A stretch of DNA of 64,000 nt, from positions 1 to 64,000 of the IMG/VR virus record IMGVR_UViG_3300036985_009306; one strand, 5' to 3'. A program made the position numbers and the translations under genes. Of this stretch, positions 56,358 to 64,000 are shown piece after piece (the first letter of the stretch is position 1; every line of letters starts with the position of its first letter). The DNA is from a virus. A model generated the notes under the pieces. That model had not been told where the DNA came from, did not search any database, and saw only the letters and a list, made by a program, of their open reading frames with translations.

Positions 56358-59087
56358 ATGGGACCCTTCGTTGGATATAGCCCTCCTGCAACATACACGC
56401 AATCATCGTTACAGTCGGGTATAGCAGGAATTCTAGCAAATTTGCGTATTCCTGCACTTATAGGAACTGCTGATGAAATACAGCAAGTCAATGGTTATGA
56501 ACTTTTTAGAGGTTCAAGTGCCACACAAGACAACAAAAAAGTAGGGGAAGATTTATCTGCTCAGGCTGATGGTACGAATAGAATGTTTCAAGTTATAAAT
56601 TACCCTATTGTTGTAGGTGATGGTCTTGGAAGAGTTACAACTAATACTAATGATGTGGAAGTCATTGTCAACAGTGTAAAAGTAATTGTTGCAAAAGTTG
56701 ACGGATTAAATGGAAAAATATATCTTGCATTAGCTCCTCATCTTCATGATGTTGTAACTGTAACTTATTTTTATAAGAAAACAGACACAAGAATTGTTGA
56801 TGAAGATCTCAGTGATCAGATTGATGGAACAACTACAACATTTTTCACTCATCACTTGCCCATTGTTGATGGTACAAATGCAGGAAGACCTACAACAACA
56901 ATTGAAAATATTGTTGTTAAGATAAATGGAGCAATAGTAACTAATGATGTTTCCCATCTTGATGGTCTGAATGGAAACTTCACAATGTCTTCTCCTCCTA
57001 CTATAGGTCAAATTATCAAAGTCACATATTATTTCAATATGTGGGCTAATACTTATGATGATCTTCCTTATCCAGGTGAAACTCAGATGATTAGAGTTGG
57101 TGTTTCTCCTGAGACATCCAATTTCATTGAGAATATTGACTATATAATTATAGGTGATCAAATTAACTGGGGAACTGGTTACAAATTGGTCCCTGTAGTT
57201 CATACTACTGGTAGTGAATTTTTTGAAGACCAGATTGTTGGAACTTTGATTGATGATAGAATCTATAATGAAGATGTTTCAAGTCAATTTGTGACATCCG
57301 GTGTGACTTCATTGTCTGTTTTGCATCTACCTATTGTAGATGGTACTGGAAATGATATTATCACATATGATCCATCACACGTTATAGTAACAATTGGTGG
57401 TCCGTATGTACCGTCAGGAACATATACAGAACTTGATGTAAATAGAGTTGATGGAGAGACAGGAATAGTTTATTTGCAAACTGCTCCTGCAGCTCACAGC
57501 CAGATATTTGTTACATACTGGTATTCAAGAGTTACTGATGACACATATGCATTAGAAGTAGTGGTACCAGGTGTGACAGGAGTTGGAACATATACAATAA
57601 CATCAACTTATACAGGAGCTGAGATAGGAAATGCAACTCCTGATACAGTTTGGAATAGTTCACATTCAGCAGTGACTCCTACTTGGTTGTCGGGCCCTAT
57701 GGTTTCTAGAGGTCATACTATTGATGAAACAGTAACTTTGACTTTTACATCAAGTACTCAGTTTACTGTGACATCAACTGTAGTAGGAGGTTCAAGTGGA
57801 GTAGGTGTTACAGGAACAACCTATATTGATTCAACAACACAACTCATTTTTACTTTAAAACCGGATAGTTATGTTATTGCTAATTCACTTAAGATAGATA
57901 TAGTAGAAAATGCTACATTTTTGACAAGTGTTATACCTATATTAAGTGTAGGAGGAATGCAGTTAACTGTTAATAACACAACAGATATTACTACAGGTGA
58001 CATAACTGATATGATTGTGTTTGATAAGTCGGGTGAACAACCTAATGTTGGTGATAACTATTATGTGTCTTATTTTTATGAAAAGACAGATTATGAATGT
58101 GCTTTTTATAGCAAGTTTACTGACATTACAAACAATTTTGGTAATCTTGGTGCTTCGAATAATCTAGTTTTGGCTTCTTATCTGATGTTCTTGAATGGGG
58201 CACCTGCTCTTATTCTTTGTCAGGCTAAGAAAGCTTCAGGAAGTGAACTTGCACCTGATCAGACATATTTTGATATTTTGACAAGGCTTCAAAATGATGT
58301 TAATGGCATTAATCCTGATGTGATTGTACCTCTTACAACATCACAGGCGGTTATTAATGCAGTTTCAATTCATTGTTCAACCATGTCTTCAAAGAGAAAT
58401 AGAAGAGAGAGAATTGGTTTCTTTGGATATGCAGTTGGAACTGAACCAATGGATGCTGCAAGTTATGCTCAGACTCTTTATAATCAGAGAATGATTGGTC
58501 TTTATCCTGATGGTGCTGTCGTAGAATTAGTAGCATCGGATGGCACGGTGAATGACAATGTGATTGATGGTTCTTTCTTAGCTGCAGCTCTTGCTGGTTT
58601 GAATGTTAATCCAGTATATGATGTGGCTACTCCGATGACTAAAAAGACGCTTATTGGGTTTACTCAACTTGTACGCTCTCTGGATGAATCAACTATGGAC
58701 ATGGTTGCTACAAGAGGTCTGACTCTTATCCAGAATATTCGGTCCTCATTTGTAGTTAGACATGCTTTGACAACAAACATGGATTCTACTCTTACAAGAG
58801 AAGTGATGGTGATTACAATTATAGATTTCATTCAAGAGCAAAGTCGCATCGTCATTGATCCTTTTATTGGTCGTAAGATGACACCTAATATGCCAGGTCA
58901 GATTTCTGCTACTCTTGGCTCAATGTTGGCTTCAGCAAAAGATTCTCAGATTATTACAGATTATAAAGGGATAGCATCTGTAAGAGATCCAAGACAGCCT
59001 GATCTGATTAATGTGACAGCATTCTTTATTCCTATGTTTGGTTTAAATTGGGTTTCAGTTTCATACCAAGTACAAGTAAGTTTTTAA
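56358..59087 (+). CDS. Tail sheath protein, 909 aa
   Basis: ATG 56358. The C-terminal 350 residues have the sheath layout: RIGFFGYAVGTEPMDAASYA, MIGLYPDGAVVELVASDG, LAAALAGLNVNPVYDVATPM and near the end VFRH-like SSFVVRHALTTNMDSTLTRE, MVITIIDFIQEQSRIVIDPF, and GIASVRDPRQPDLINVTAFF. It is longer than the T4 sheath (659 aa). The extra length is in the N-terminal half, where three homologous beta modules of about 80 residues occur near 61-143, 145-230 and 300-393, each with a D-L/V-S-x-Q start, PIVxG and a T-Y-x-Y end. The sheath contracts to drive the tube through the host envelope. Confidence 0.9.
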   Translation: MGPFVGYSPPATYTQSSLQSGIAGILANLRIPALIGTADEIQQVNGYELFRGSSATQDNKKVGEDLSAQADGTNRMFQVINYPIVVGDGLGRVTTNTNDVEVIVNSVKVIVAKVDGLNGKIYLALAPHLHDVVTVTYFYKKTDTRIVDEDLSDQIDGTTTTFFTHHLPIVDGTNAGRPTTTIENIVVKINGAIVTNDVSHLDGLNGNFTMSSPPTIGQIIKVTYYFNMWANTYDDLPYPGETQMIRVGVSPETSNFIENIDYIIIGDQINWGTGYKLVPVVHTTGSEFFEDQIVGTLIDDRIYNEDVSSQFVTSGVTSLSVLHLPIVDGTGNDIITYDPSHVIVTIGGPYVPSGTYTELDVNRVDGETGIVYLQTAPAAHSQIFVTYWYSRVTDDTYALEVVVPGVTGVGTYTITSTYTGAEIGNATPDTVWNSSHSAVTPTWLSGPMVSRGHTIDETVTLTFTSSTQFTVTSTVVGGSSGVGVTGTTYIDSTTQLIFTLKPDSYVIANSLKIDIVENATFLTSVIPILSVGGMQLTVNNTTDITTGDITDMIVFDKSGEQPNVGDNYYVSYFYEKTDYECAFYSKFTDITNNFGNLGASNNLVLASYLMFLNGAPALILCQAKKASGSELAPDQTYFDILTRLQNDVNGINPDVIVPLTTSQAVINAVSIHCSTMSSKRNRRERIGFFGYAVGTEPMDAASYAQTLYNQRMIGLYPDGAVVELVASDGTVNDNVIDGSFLAAALAGLNVNPVYDVATPMTKKTLIGFTQLVRSLDESTMDMVATRGLTLIQNIRSSFVVRHALTTNMDSTLTREVMVITIIDFIQEQSRIVIDPFIGRKMTPNMPGQISATLGSMLASAKDSQIITDYKGIASVRDPRQPDLINVTAFFIPMFGLNWVSVSYQVQVSF

Positions 59088-59100
59088 TTTTTAACAACTT

Positions 59101-59134
59101 AGAGCAAGTGCTCTTATAAAGCACTTGCTCTTTT
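59101..59134 (+). terminator. Strong intrinsic terminator after the sheath gene
   Basis: AGAGCAAGTGCT (59101-59112) pairs perfectly with AGCACTTGCTCT (59120-59131) around a 7-base loop, followed by TTT. It probably tunes sheath against tube expression. Confidence 0.9.
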
Positions 59135-59179
59135 GTAAACAAAAAAATATGAAGCAACATTTACAAAGGAGAAAAATCC

Positions 59180-59788
59180 ATGGCTCAGGCATATGTCTAT
59201 CGTGAGGGCGTATCCCCAAATACTCGTCTTCTTAATCCTCAAAGAGTGCGAGTGTTTAGCACTGATGCAGAGGATGGTTATCAGCAAATAGGTCTTATTC
59301 AGACTTGGAATCCGTCTGATACAAGAGCTGTTGAAGCAGTACGTGGAATTGGTTTTGGTGACCAGATTGCAGAACTTGCTGTTGGTGTCACAGATCTTAC
59401 TGCTACAGCAACAGTTATGATGATGTACTTGAGAGATATTCAACAGTTGTTCGGTTACAAAGCAGGTAGTTCAGGATTTGTTCGTTCATTAAAACACCAT
59501 CAGTGGCCGTTTGATGTTTATGAGACAATTCTGATCCCTGATTATATTTCAGGTCAAGCAAAGGGTGGTGCAACTGTTGATAGTGGCAGTATTGTTGTAA
59601 AAACTTGGTACGAAGGTTGCTGGATGTCAGATTTTGCAAAAACATTTGACATTGGTGCTACTTCGGTTACTCAAGATATGACATGTCAGATATCTGATGT
59701 TTATGGTGGAGATAGTAGAACAACAGATACATCAGATTTCTATGCAAGCAATCAGAATTCTATGAGAGGTGCTGGTACTGCTGTATAA
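59180..59788 (+). CDS. Tail tube protein, 202 aa
   Basis: ATG 59180 with AAAGGAG. Directly behind the sheath, of usual tube length, with beta-rich sequence (AQAYVYREGVSPNTRLLN, VRVFSTDAEDGYQQIGLIQ, GFGDQIAELAVGVTDLTATA, YETILIPDYISGQAKGG, TWYEGCWMSDFAKTFDIG). Tube proteins stack in rings inside the sheath and form the DNA channel. The family call rests on position, size and fold pattern rather than a sharp motif. Bracketed by two terminators, so it can be transcribed apart. Confidence 0.82.
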   Translation: MAQAYVYREGVSPNTRLLNPQRVRVFSTDAEDGYQQIGLIQTWNPSDTRAVEAVRGIGFGDQIAELAVGVTDLTATATVMMMYLRDIQQLFGYKAGSSGFVRSLKHHQWPFDVYETILIPDYISGQAKGGATVDSGSIVVKTWYEGCWMSDFAKTFDIGATSVTQDMTCQISDVYGGDSRTTDTSDFYASNQNSMRGAGTAV

Positions 59789-59794
59789 TTTGTG

Positions 59795-59830
59795 AAGGGA
59801 GTAATTAAACTAAGGTTTTACTCCCTTTTT
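59795..59830 (+). terminator. Intrinsic terminator after the tube gene
   Basis: AAGGGAGTAA (59795-59804) pairs with TTACTCCCTT (59818-59827) around a 13-base loop, and a T run continues to 59830. Confidence 0.85.
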
Positions 59831-59932
59831 CTTCAACTGCATTCTACGCAATACTCATTGACTATGCTTGCAGTCATAGGAGAGCGTTGTTAAATCTTAT
59901 TTTCTCATTTTAATTTTTGGAGTTAATGCTAA

Positions 59933-61336
59933 ATGTCTTCTACTAGAGTTGTCAACAAAAATGATTTAGAGATTCTTTCAAGTTTAGTTTTTGACTCATA
60001 TATCTCTAAAGAATTAGAATTTCAGGGATATTATTTTGTGATTAGAACTTTGACTCCAGAAGAAAGAGAAGACATTTCTAGAAAACACAAACATCTCTCA
60101 GAAAAACATAACATTTATTTGGTTTTAGAGATTCTTTCTAACTCAATCATGTTCATAAATGGGTATGAATTCAAAAAAGATCAACATGCATTTTTATTGA
60201 ACAGATTGAATTCAAGATTGATTTTACTTCTTTATAAGTTTTATCAAAAATTAGATGAAGAAACAATAGAATCTTCAAAATTTATTGATTATTATATTGA
60301 AACTAGAGAATCAAGAAATCTATGGACTATTTTTAAGAGATGTAGTAGAATAACAGAGCCTTTTTCTATTAGAAAAATTAATCAATATAGATATTATTGG
60401 ATAGTGATGAATAGTTTTAAAGATTCATTTGAAGAAGAGAAGAAGGCATGGTCTAAAGTAGAGTATATGACTAATTCTATTTGCGCATTTACTAATCCAA
60501 AAGCATTTAGAAAGTCAAGAGGACAAATGGGAATTGTAGATCAATTAGAGAGAAATGAAGATAAATCAAAACAACTTATTGTAGAACAATTAGAAGGTGG
60601 TACAAGTGAAGTTAGAGATAATGACATTTTTTCGACATTAGAAAGATTACCAGGTGAAGAGAGAGATGAACATGAAGCACGTTTGAATATAATGATGGAG
60701 AAAACTTTAAAAGGTGAGTTAGTTGATGATTATGACAGAATAGTTAGACAGGATGAGATTAAGTTGTTTAAGAAGTATTTAAGAGATGAAAGAAAGAAAA
60801 TTTTAGTAAACAGAGAAATATTAAAGCAAAAAGGTGAAGAATTTGATAATTCTGAAGTTTTAACTAACTCAACAAGTAGAAGTAAAAAAATTGAAGAAGA
60901 TAAAAAGAAGGGTTTCTTTTATGAGGATTATAGTTATTTAGAGATTGTAAACATGAAGGATTTTAAAGCAATACCTAAGAAAGAGAAAGAAGTTGCTTTT
61001 GATGAAGTTATGCTTGAGCCAATAGACATTAAGAAAGAGGTAGAGAATTTTTTAAAATGTTTATCGAAACCATCTAGTGTTAATGAGAATGTTCAGGAAC
61101 CTGTTACTATGGTTGATAAAAAAGATGAAACTACGCAATTAGAGTCTGACTCGAGTGGAATTTTGAGGACACCAGCAGAGAGAGCATCTAAAATGAATGT
61201 TGATGTAAAAGGTGTGGATTTGATGAAACAGAGACAGAATAAAGTTGATAGAATTAATAGTACAATGAACCAAAGACGACAAACAATAGAACCTGAAGAG
61301 GGACTTGATGTTATAAAGTTTGGAGATATTAAATAA
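59933..61336 (+). CDS. Tail-module protein, 467 aa, putative assembly factor
   Basis: ATG 59933; GGAG lies about 10 bases upstream. Residues 1 to about 200 form a helical domain (LEILSSLVFDSYISKELEF, YYFVIRTLTPEEREDIS, SRLILLLYKFYQKLDEET, NQYRYYWIVMNSFKDSFEE), similar in style to tail-assembly chaperones. The rest is highly charged and probably disordered, with a long Lys/Glu helix (DEIKLFKKYLRDERKKIL). In myophages the genes between tube and tape measure are assembly chaperones, so a chaperone or baseplate-assembly function is inferred. Family not recognised. Confidence 0.65.
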   Translation: MSSTRVVNKNDLEILSSLVFDSYISKELEFQGYYFVIRTLTPEEREDISRKHKHLSEKHNIYLVLEILSNSIMFINGYEFKKDQHAFLLNRLNSRLILLLYKFYQKLDEETIESSKFIDYYIETRESRNLWTIFKRCSRITEPFSIRKINQYRYYWIVMNSFKDSFEEEKKAWSKVEYMTNSICAFTNPKAFRKSRGQMGIVDQLERNEDKSKQLIVEQLEGGTSEVRDNDIFSTLERLPGEERDEHEARLNIMMEKTLKGELVDDYDRIVRQDEIKLFKKYLRDERKKILVNREILKQKGEEFDNSEVLTNSTSRSKKIEEDKKKGFFYEDYSYLEIVNMKDFKAIPKKEKEVAFDEVMLEPIDIKKEVENFLKCLSKPSSVNENVQEPVTMVDKKDETTQLESDSSGILRTPAERASKMNVDVKGVDLMKQRQNKVDRINSTMNQRRQTIEPEEGLDVIKFGDIK

Positions 61337-61355
61337 ATATTAAAAAGGAGAGGAT

Positions 61356-61574
61356 ATGGAAGAAGACAAGTTTATTGTGAAAGCAAAGGAATTGAGAGAG
61401 AAGCTTGGAGAGAAGAAAAAACAAGAAACTGAGCAGCAGACAAAGCAAAGAATGAAAAGTGTTTTAAGCAGTAGGGATAAAGCGATGAGACAGATTTGGG
61501 ATTATCAAGATGTTACAGGTATGCCGACACCACAGGAAACTGAGAAAAATTTTTTAGAGAATGAAATGAGTTAA
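61356..61574 (+). CDS. Small charged tail-module protein, 72 aa
   Basis: ATG 61356 with AAAGGAGAGG. The product is almost wholly charged helix (MEEDKFIVKAKELREKLGEK, QRMKSVLSSRDKAMRQIWDY) ending TPQETEKNFLENEMS. It lies in the chaperone position between tube and tape measure and may help assembly. Unrecognised. Confidence 0.6.
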   Translation: MEEDKFIVKAKELREKLGEKKKQETEQQTKQRMKSVLSSRDKAMRQIWDYQDVTGMPTPQETEKNFLENEMS

Positions 61575-61591
61575 AATTAAAGGAGAAAATT

Positions 61592-61996
61592 ATGGATGCA
61601 TTCGAATCATTGACAGAACTTGCTAAATTGGGTAAGATGACTAGAGAAGTTGAGATGGGTGAAATGAAGATTTTGTTGAGCACATTAGATGTTAAAGATG
61701 AGGGTGATGTGTTTATTTCATGTTCAGATTTGACAGGTAATGCATATTTTTATAAATTGAAGTGTGAAACATTGAAATATGCTATTAGGGCTGTAAATGG
61801 ACAGAGATTAGATGGTTATGAGAGTTTAAAAAATGGCGACGAGAGAGATAAGTTAAGAAAAGAGACATTGGAGAAGTTAGAAAAGATTTTGGGCACATGG
61901 GATCAGAATGTTATATCATTTTTGTATAAGAGGTGGGTTGATCTTTCAGAAGAATCTGAAGATCAACTTAAGTCAAAGGGAATAGTTGTTGAATAA
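61592..61996 (+). CDS. Tail assembly chaperone-like protein, 134 aa
   Basis: ATG 61592 with AAAGGAG. The product is alpha/beta: AFESLTELAKLGKMTREVEM, DEGDVFISCSDLTGNAYFYK, LKYAIRAVNGQRLDGYESL, then helices NVISFLYKRWVDLSEESED. Directly in front of the tape measure, where chaperones that coat the tape-measure helix are encoded. No -1 slip site to a longer product was seen at its end. Function inferred from position. Confidence 0.6.
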   Translation: MDAFESLTELAKLGKMTREVEMGEMKILLSTLDVKDEGDVFISCSDLTGNAYFYKLKCETLKYAIRAVNGQRLDGYESLKNGDERDKLRKETLEKLEKILGTWDQNVISFLYKRWVDLSEESEDQLKSKGIVVE

Positions 61997-62007
61997 TTGA
62001 GGTAAAC

Positions 62008-64000
62008 ATGGCCACTACTTCTAAGGAATATGTAAGTAAGCTTCAAATTCAGTCTAATATTGAAGAGGCTTTGGAGAATTTCCAGAAGCTATATATTAAG
62101 TTTTCTGAGATGCCTAAAGCTGTTGAGGGTTTTAATAAAGCTCTCAAGAAGAGTGAGGGATTGGAAAAAGTTTATTATGACATGATGACAGCTATACATA
62201 AGACTACTAAGAGAGTGTCTGAGTTGTCAAAAGTGGTGGCATTGCCTAAAAAACAGTTAGAGGGTATTTCAGATGTTGTGACTATGCTTGAAAGTGCTAT
62301 GAAGGGTTTTTCTGCTAAGGATTTTCTTGATCCTACTGTGATAAAAGATGCTAAGAATACTTTAGATGGAGCTGTTTTGAGTTTGAAAGAGCTTGAAGCT
62401 ACTAATCAAAAAGCTGTTGATAATTTTGATAAGCAAAGTATGCTTCTTAAAGATATTTCAAAACTTGAAGGAGTGATTGAAAGTAATTCAGATAGATATA
62501 GAGATTCAACAAGAGCTGTTTTAGGTACATATGGGAGCATTGTAGGTAAAGTAAAGACAATTAAGGATATGTTGAAGGAAGCTGAAACTGAAGGGCTTAG
62601 TGCAAGATCTATAGAGACTATAGAGAAAAAAATAAGAGAAGTTAAAAAAGATACTATTGGTCTTAATAATCTGACTGAAAATTATTCCAGAAAACTTGCT
62701 GATGTAGATAAATTTTTGAAAGATTCAGCTACTGTTGCAAAGGATTTTACTAATGAAACAGCAAAGGCAAATTTTGATAATGTCGTAAAACGGGCAGAAG
62801 AATTAAAAAGAAAATTAGAGGATTTAAAAAAGACAGGCGTAAAAGAAAGTTTTGAAGGATCAGAAGAAGAATTAAAAAAGATAAATGAAGATGCTAATAA
62901 AACAGTAGATTTCATGCTACAAATAAAGAAATTAGAGGATCAATCTGTTGCAGGTATGGTGAAAAAAGCAAAACTTGAACATGAAGCAAATAAAGCCTAC
63001 ATAAAGCAAACGATGAAGAGAGGTGGAATTGGCGGTGTTGTTGATACTTTTTCAGCGGTCAAAAAAGCTATACCTACTGCCGCAGTGGCAAAGTTTGGTG
63101 AAACTGGTGTAGTTGCTATGAAGGGGATTACTACAGCTGCAACATCTTTAATGTCTATGTTTGCACCTTTAGCTATGTTTGGTGGTGTGTTAGCTGCTGT
63201 TAGTGGTATGTTTGAATTGGAAAAAAAGGTTAAAGCTGCAAGAAAACAGATGTTTATGATGGCAGCCGATTCTAATTTAGCAGGTAAAGGGATAGCTGAA
63301 GTGGATTCTACTGTAGGTGATATGTCAAAGAGATTAGATAGTTTTAATTTAGTAGGGTTGGGAATAAATTTTGAAAAGGCAACAGAAGCAGCACAAGGTT
63401 TTGTGAGGGAGGGTTTTAAAGCACAAGATGTTGTAAATGATTTGACAAGTTCAACAGGTGGCATGTTTGCTGAAGCTGTTTCTTTGGGTATGAGTATAGA
63501 AGAATTGACTGGGAGAGCAGGAGAATTGAGAAAGCAGTTTGGATTAAGTCTTAGTGGAATAGATGATGCTTTTGAGACATTGAGAAAAAGTGCAAAGAAT
63601 GCAGGAATTAACATTTCTATATTTTTTGATAAGGTTATTAATGCAGCTACTGGTTTAGCTTTGTGGGGTAAAAAAGTAGGTGATGTGAGTGTAGTTTATT
63701 CGAAACTTTTTAAAGCAATGAAGTTGCCAGAAGCAATAGGAACTGAGCTTGCTGCAAAAATGGTTAAAAGTTTTAGTGATATGTCGACAGAGATGCAGAT
63801 AGTTACATATCAGCAGGGTGGTGGAGCAAAAAGATACAAAAAACAATCAGAAGAACGTCTGGCATTAATTGATGCTGAAATTGATGCAGCAAGAAAGCAG
63901 AAAGATTTTGCAAAAGCTGATCAATTAGAAATGGAAAAAAGTCAGTATAAAGAACAAGAAAAAAAGGGCGGAAAAGATCTATCTGCTCAGATGCAACGTT
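62008..64000 (+). CDS. Tape measure protein, N-terminal part, 664 codons in window
   Basis: ATG 62008 with GAGG upstream; the frame is open to the end of the window. The first 320 residues are heptad-rich coiled coil (IQSNIEEALENFQKLYIK, VKTIKDMLKEAETEGLSARS). A hydrophobic Gly/Ala-rich stretch near 370-400 (ITTAATSLMSMFAPLAMFG, GVLAAVSGMFELEKK) is typical of tape measures, followed by more helices. Tape measures set tail length and leave the tail at DNA injection; the hydrophobic part may insert into the host membrane. The C-terminal end, where peptidoglycan hydrolase domains often lie, is outside the window. Confidence 0.82.
   Translation, partial: MATTSKEYVSKLQIQSNIEEALENFQKLYIKFSEMPKAVEGFNKALKKSEGLEKVYYDMMTAIHKTTKRVSELSKVVALPKKQLEGISDVVTMLESAMKGFSAKDFLDPTVIKDAKNTLDGAVLSLKELEATNQKAVDNFDKQSMLLKDISKLEGVIESNSDRYRDSTRAVLGTYGSIVGKVKTIKDMLKEAETEGLSARSIETIEKKIREVKKDTIGLNNLTENYSRKLADVDKFLKDSATVAKDFTNETAKANFDNVVKRAEELKRKLEDLKKTGVKESFEGSEEELKKINEDANKTVDFMLQIKKLEDQSVAGMVKKAKLEHEANKAYIKQTMKRGGIGGVVDTFSAVKKAIPTAAVAKFGETGVVAMKGITTAATSLMSMFAPLAMFGGVLAAVSGMFELEKKVKAARKQMFMMAADSNLAGKGIAEVDSTVGDMSKRLDSFNLVGLGINFEKATEAAQGFVREGFKAQDVVNDLTSSTGGMFAEAVSLGMSIEELTGRAGELRKQFGLSLSGIDDAFETLRKSAKNAGINISIFFDKVINAATGLALWGKKVGDVSVVYSKLFKAMKLPEAIGTELAAKMVKSFSDMSTEMQIVTYQQGGGAKRYKKQSEERLALIDAEIDAARKQKDFAKADQLEMEKSQYKEQEKKGGKDLSAQMQR

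Noticed and set aside
1-64000. Reassigned stop codons, as in some jumbo phages
   Set aside because: TAA, TAG and TGA all end convincing genes with the next start directly behind them (for example TAG at 6845-6847, TGA overlapping starts at 14051 and 35148), so the standard bacterial code applies.

Overview
The window is a strongly A+T-rich, densely packed stretch of what looks like a large (jumbo) myovirus. The evidence for a contractile tail is a run at the right end of tail sheath (56358-59087), tail tube (59180-59788), two to three small assembly genes, and the start of a tape-measure gene that leaves the window at base 64000. Genes are mostly on the + strand, many overlap by 1-4 bases or start within 10 bases of the previous stop, and TAA, TAG and TGA are all used as ordinary stops (no sign of a reassigned code). 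No tRNA, rRNA, integrase or CRISPR was seen. The host cannot be named from the sequence.

Layout. 1-2953: the 3' end of a collagen-like (Gly-X-Ser) fibre gene, then small virion-like proteins and a gene with broken frames. 3050-12744: first glycan block, five proteins holding many glycosyltransferase (GT) and methyltransferase domains (a 1265-residue four-GT fusion, a GT17, two FkbM-methyltransferase/GT fusions, a GT2-GT9 fusion). 12815-33975: an accessory and structural region with many small unrecognised proteins, zinc-knuckle peptides, a BspA-like repeat protein, an M15 peptidase next to a PD-(D/E)XK-like nuclease, three tandem paralogues of a small Cys-rich family, several Ig-like virion proteins, a reverse-strand zinc-finger/nuclease cassette (27112-28702), a papain-like peptidase candidate and a 921-residue mosaic virion protein. 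34092-46962: second glycan block, eleven genes (GT4, methyltransferase/GT-D, DegT-like, ATP-grasp/HAD, radical SAM/SPASM, methyltransferases, GT11, SGNH hydrolase, and a 1290-residue GT2-GT2-GT4-GT2-TPR fusion). 46968-51554: small genes, an actin-like ATPase (48202-49266) and a virion protein. 51629-64000: a 1300-residue fibre protein with VGIGT repeats, then the tail module, with strong intrinsic terminators after the neck-like protein, the sheath and the tube.

How it may work together (inference): the two glycan blocks together carry about a dozen GT domains plus methyl-, amino-, carboxylate-ligating and esterase-like activities, enough to build and decorate a specific glycan. They sit beside collagen-like and adhesin-like fibre genes, so either the virion fibres or the host envelope is the likely acceptor.

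A recurring oddity is short genes whose reading frame is broken by one base, often in a short A or G run, or which have a good Shine-Dalgarno but no ATG in frame. These could be assembly errors, pseudogenes or unusual initiation/recoding, and are listed one by one. The most unusual structural feature is a 134-bp duplicated gene start (24503-24636 and 25201-25334) in which exactly the 16 bp carrying the ribosome-binding site and start codon are inverted in the second copy.
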